Positions 63,847 to 64,000 of a stretch of 64,000 nucleotides of DNA are shown piece after piece. Below the pieces are notes generated by a model that worked only from the letters and a program-made list of their open reading frames with translations, was not told where the DNA came from and did no database searches. The stretch comes from Sipunculus nudus (lineage: Eukaryota > Annelida > Sipuncula > Golfingiida > Sipunculidae): positions 37,428,862 through 37,492,861 of the forward strand of contig CM049307.1 in NCBI GenBank assembly GCA_026874595.1, written 5' to 3'. The stretch's first letter is position 1. Each line of letters begins with the position of its first letter. Position numbers and translations under genes: made by a program.

Positions 63847-64000
63847 AATGGTCCTTTCAAAACGGTGGCCTGTAGAATGCTATCAGTGAGACTCAAGAAC
63901 CAAAAAGCCGGCGAATTTGAGGACAACTGACAAACAAACAGACAAACTTACAAAGGGACACAAGATGGAGACAAGATGACTTAATCAGGTTATGGAGAAG
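63847..64000. repeat. Resumed 310-bp module, cut by window end
   Basis: TTTCAAAACGGTGGCCTGTA, then GAATGCTATCAGTGAGAC, continues the module broken at 62606. It runs to the window edge. Confidence 0.8.

Overview
This looks like a non-coding-dominated window from an animal nuclear genome. It is AT-rich and full of tandem and interspersed repeats. I see no long open frame, operon, rRNA, canonical tRNA or CRISPR array. The repeat styles (TGACCTTTGACC-bearing elements, chained GACAAACAAAC tails, GGTGGCGCCACC-bearing arrays, a tRNA-like SINE) remind me of bivalve or other lophotrochozoan genomes. That is an inference from style, not from a search.

One spliced gene is supported, on the minus strand from about 47.25 kb down to 13.16 kb. 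Its model has four coding exons: 47249-46986, 30753-30604, 16214-16004 and 13266-13160. All junctions have GT/AG borders and compatible phases (0, 0, 1). There is an in-frame stop upstream of the ATG and an AATAAA about 73 nt after the stop. The product would be about 243 residues with no domain I recognise. An RFX X-box-like inverted repeat lies 54 bp upstream of the ATG, so a ciliary role is possible but unproven. A weaker candidate exon sits on the plus strand at 14783-14980, inside the last intron.

Layout: 0-13 kb is mostly unique AT-rich DNA. It holds a GGTGGCGCCACC array (3.5-4.3 kb), a nested 1.6-kb tandem duplication (5.95-9.19 kb), a foldback element (12.38-12.59 kb) and microsatellites. 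13-47 kb is the gene with very large introns. Intron 2 (14.4 kb) is almost all repeats: an 8.3-kb, 136-bp satellite abutting the acceptor of exon 3, then a 4.3-kb composite element (26.05-30.36 kb). Intron 1 (16.2 kb) carries small duplications, a SINE with an internal 45-bp VNTR (39.76-41.08 kb) and unique DNA. 47.3-49.7 kb is unique sequence. 49.7-64 kb is a mosaic of chained repeat modules: a 148-bp satellite with a 448-bp higher-order unit, a conserved tail module with X-box-like motifs, a roughly 310-bp module, and a nested insertion at 62.6-63.85 kb.

The most interesting observation is that the intron-2 satellite monomer contains the 3' splice site and first exon bases of exon 3. The intron therefore appears to carry more than a hundred same-strand copies of its own acceptor region.
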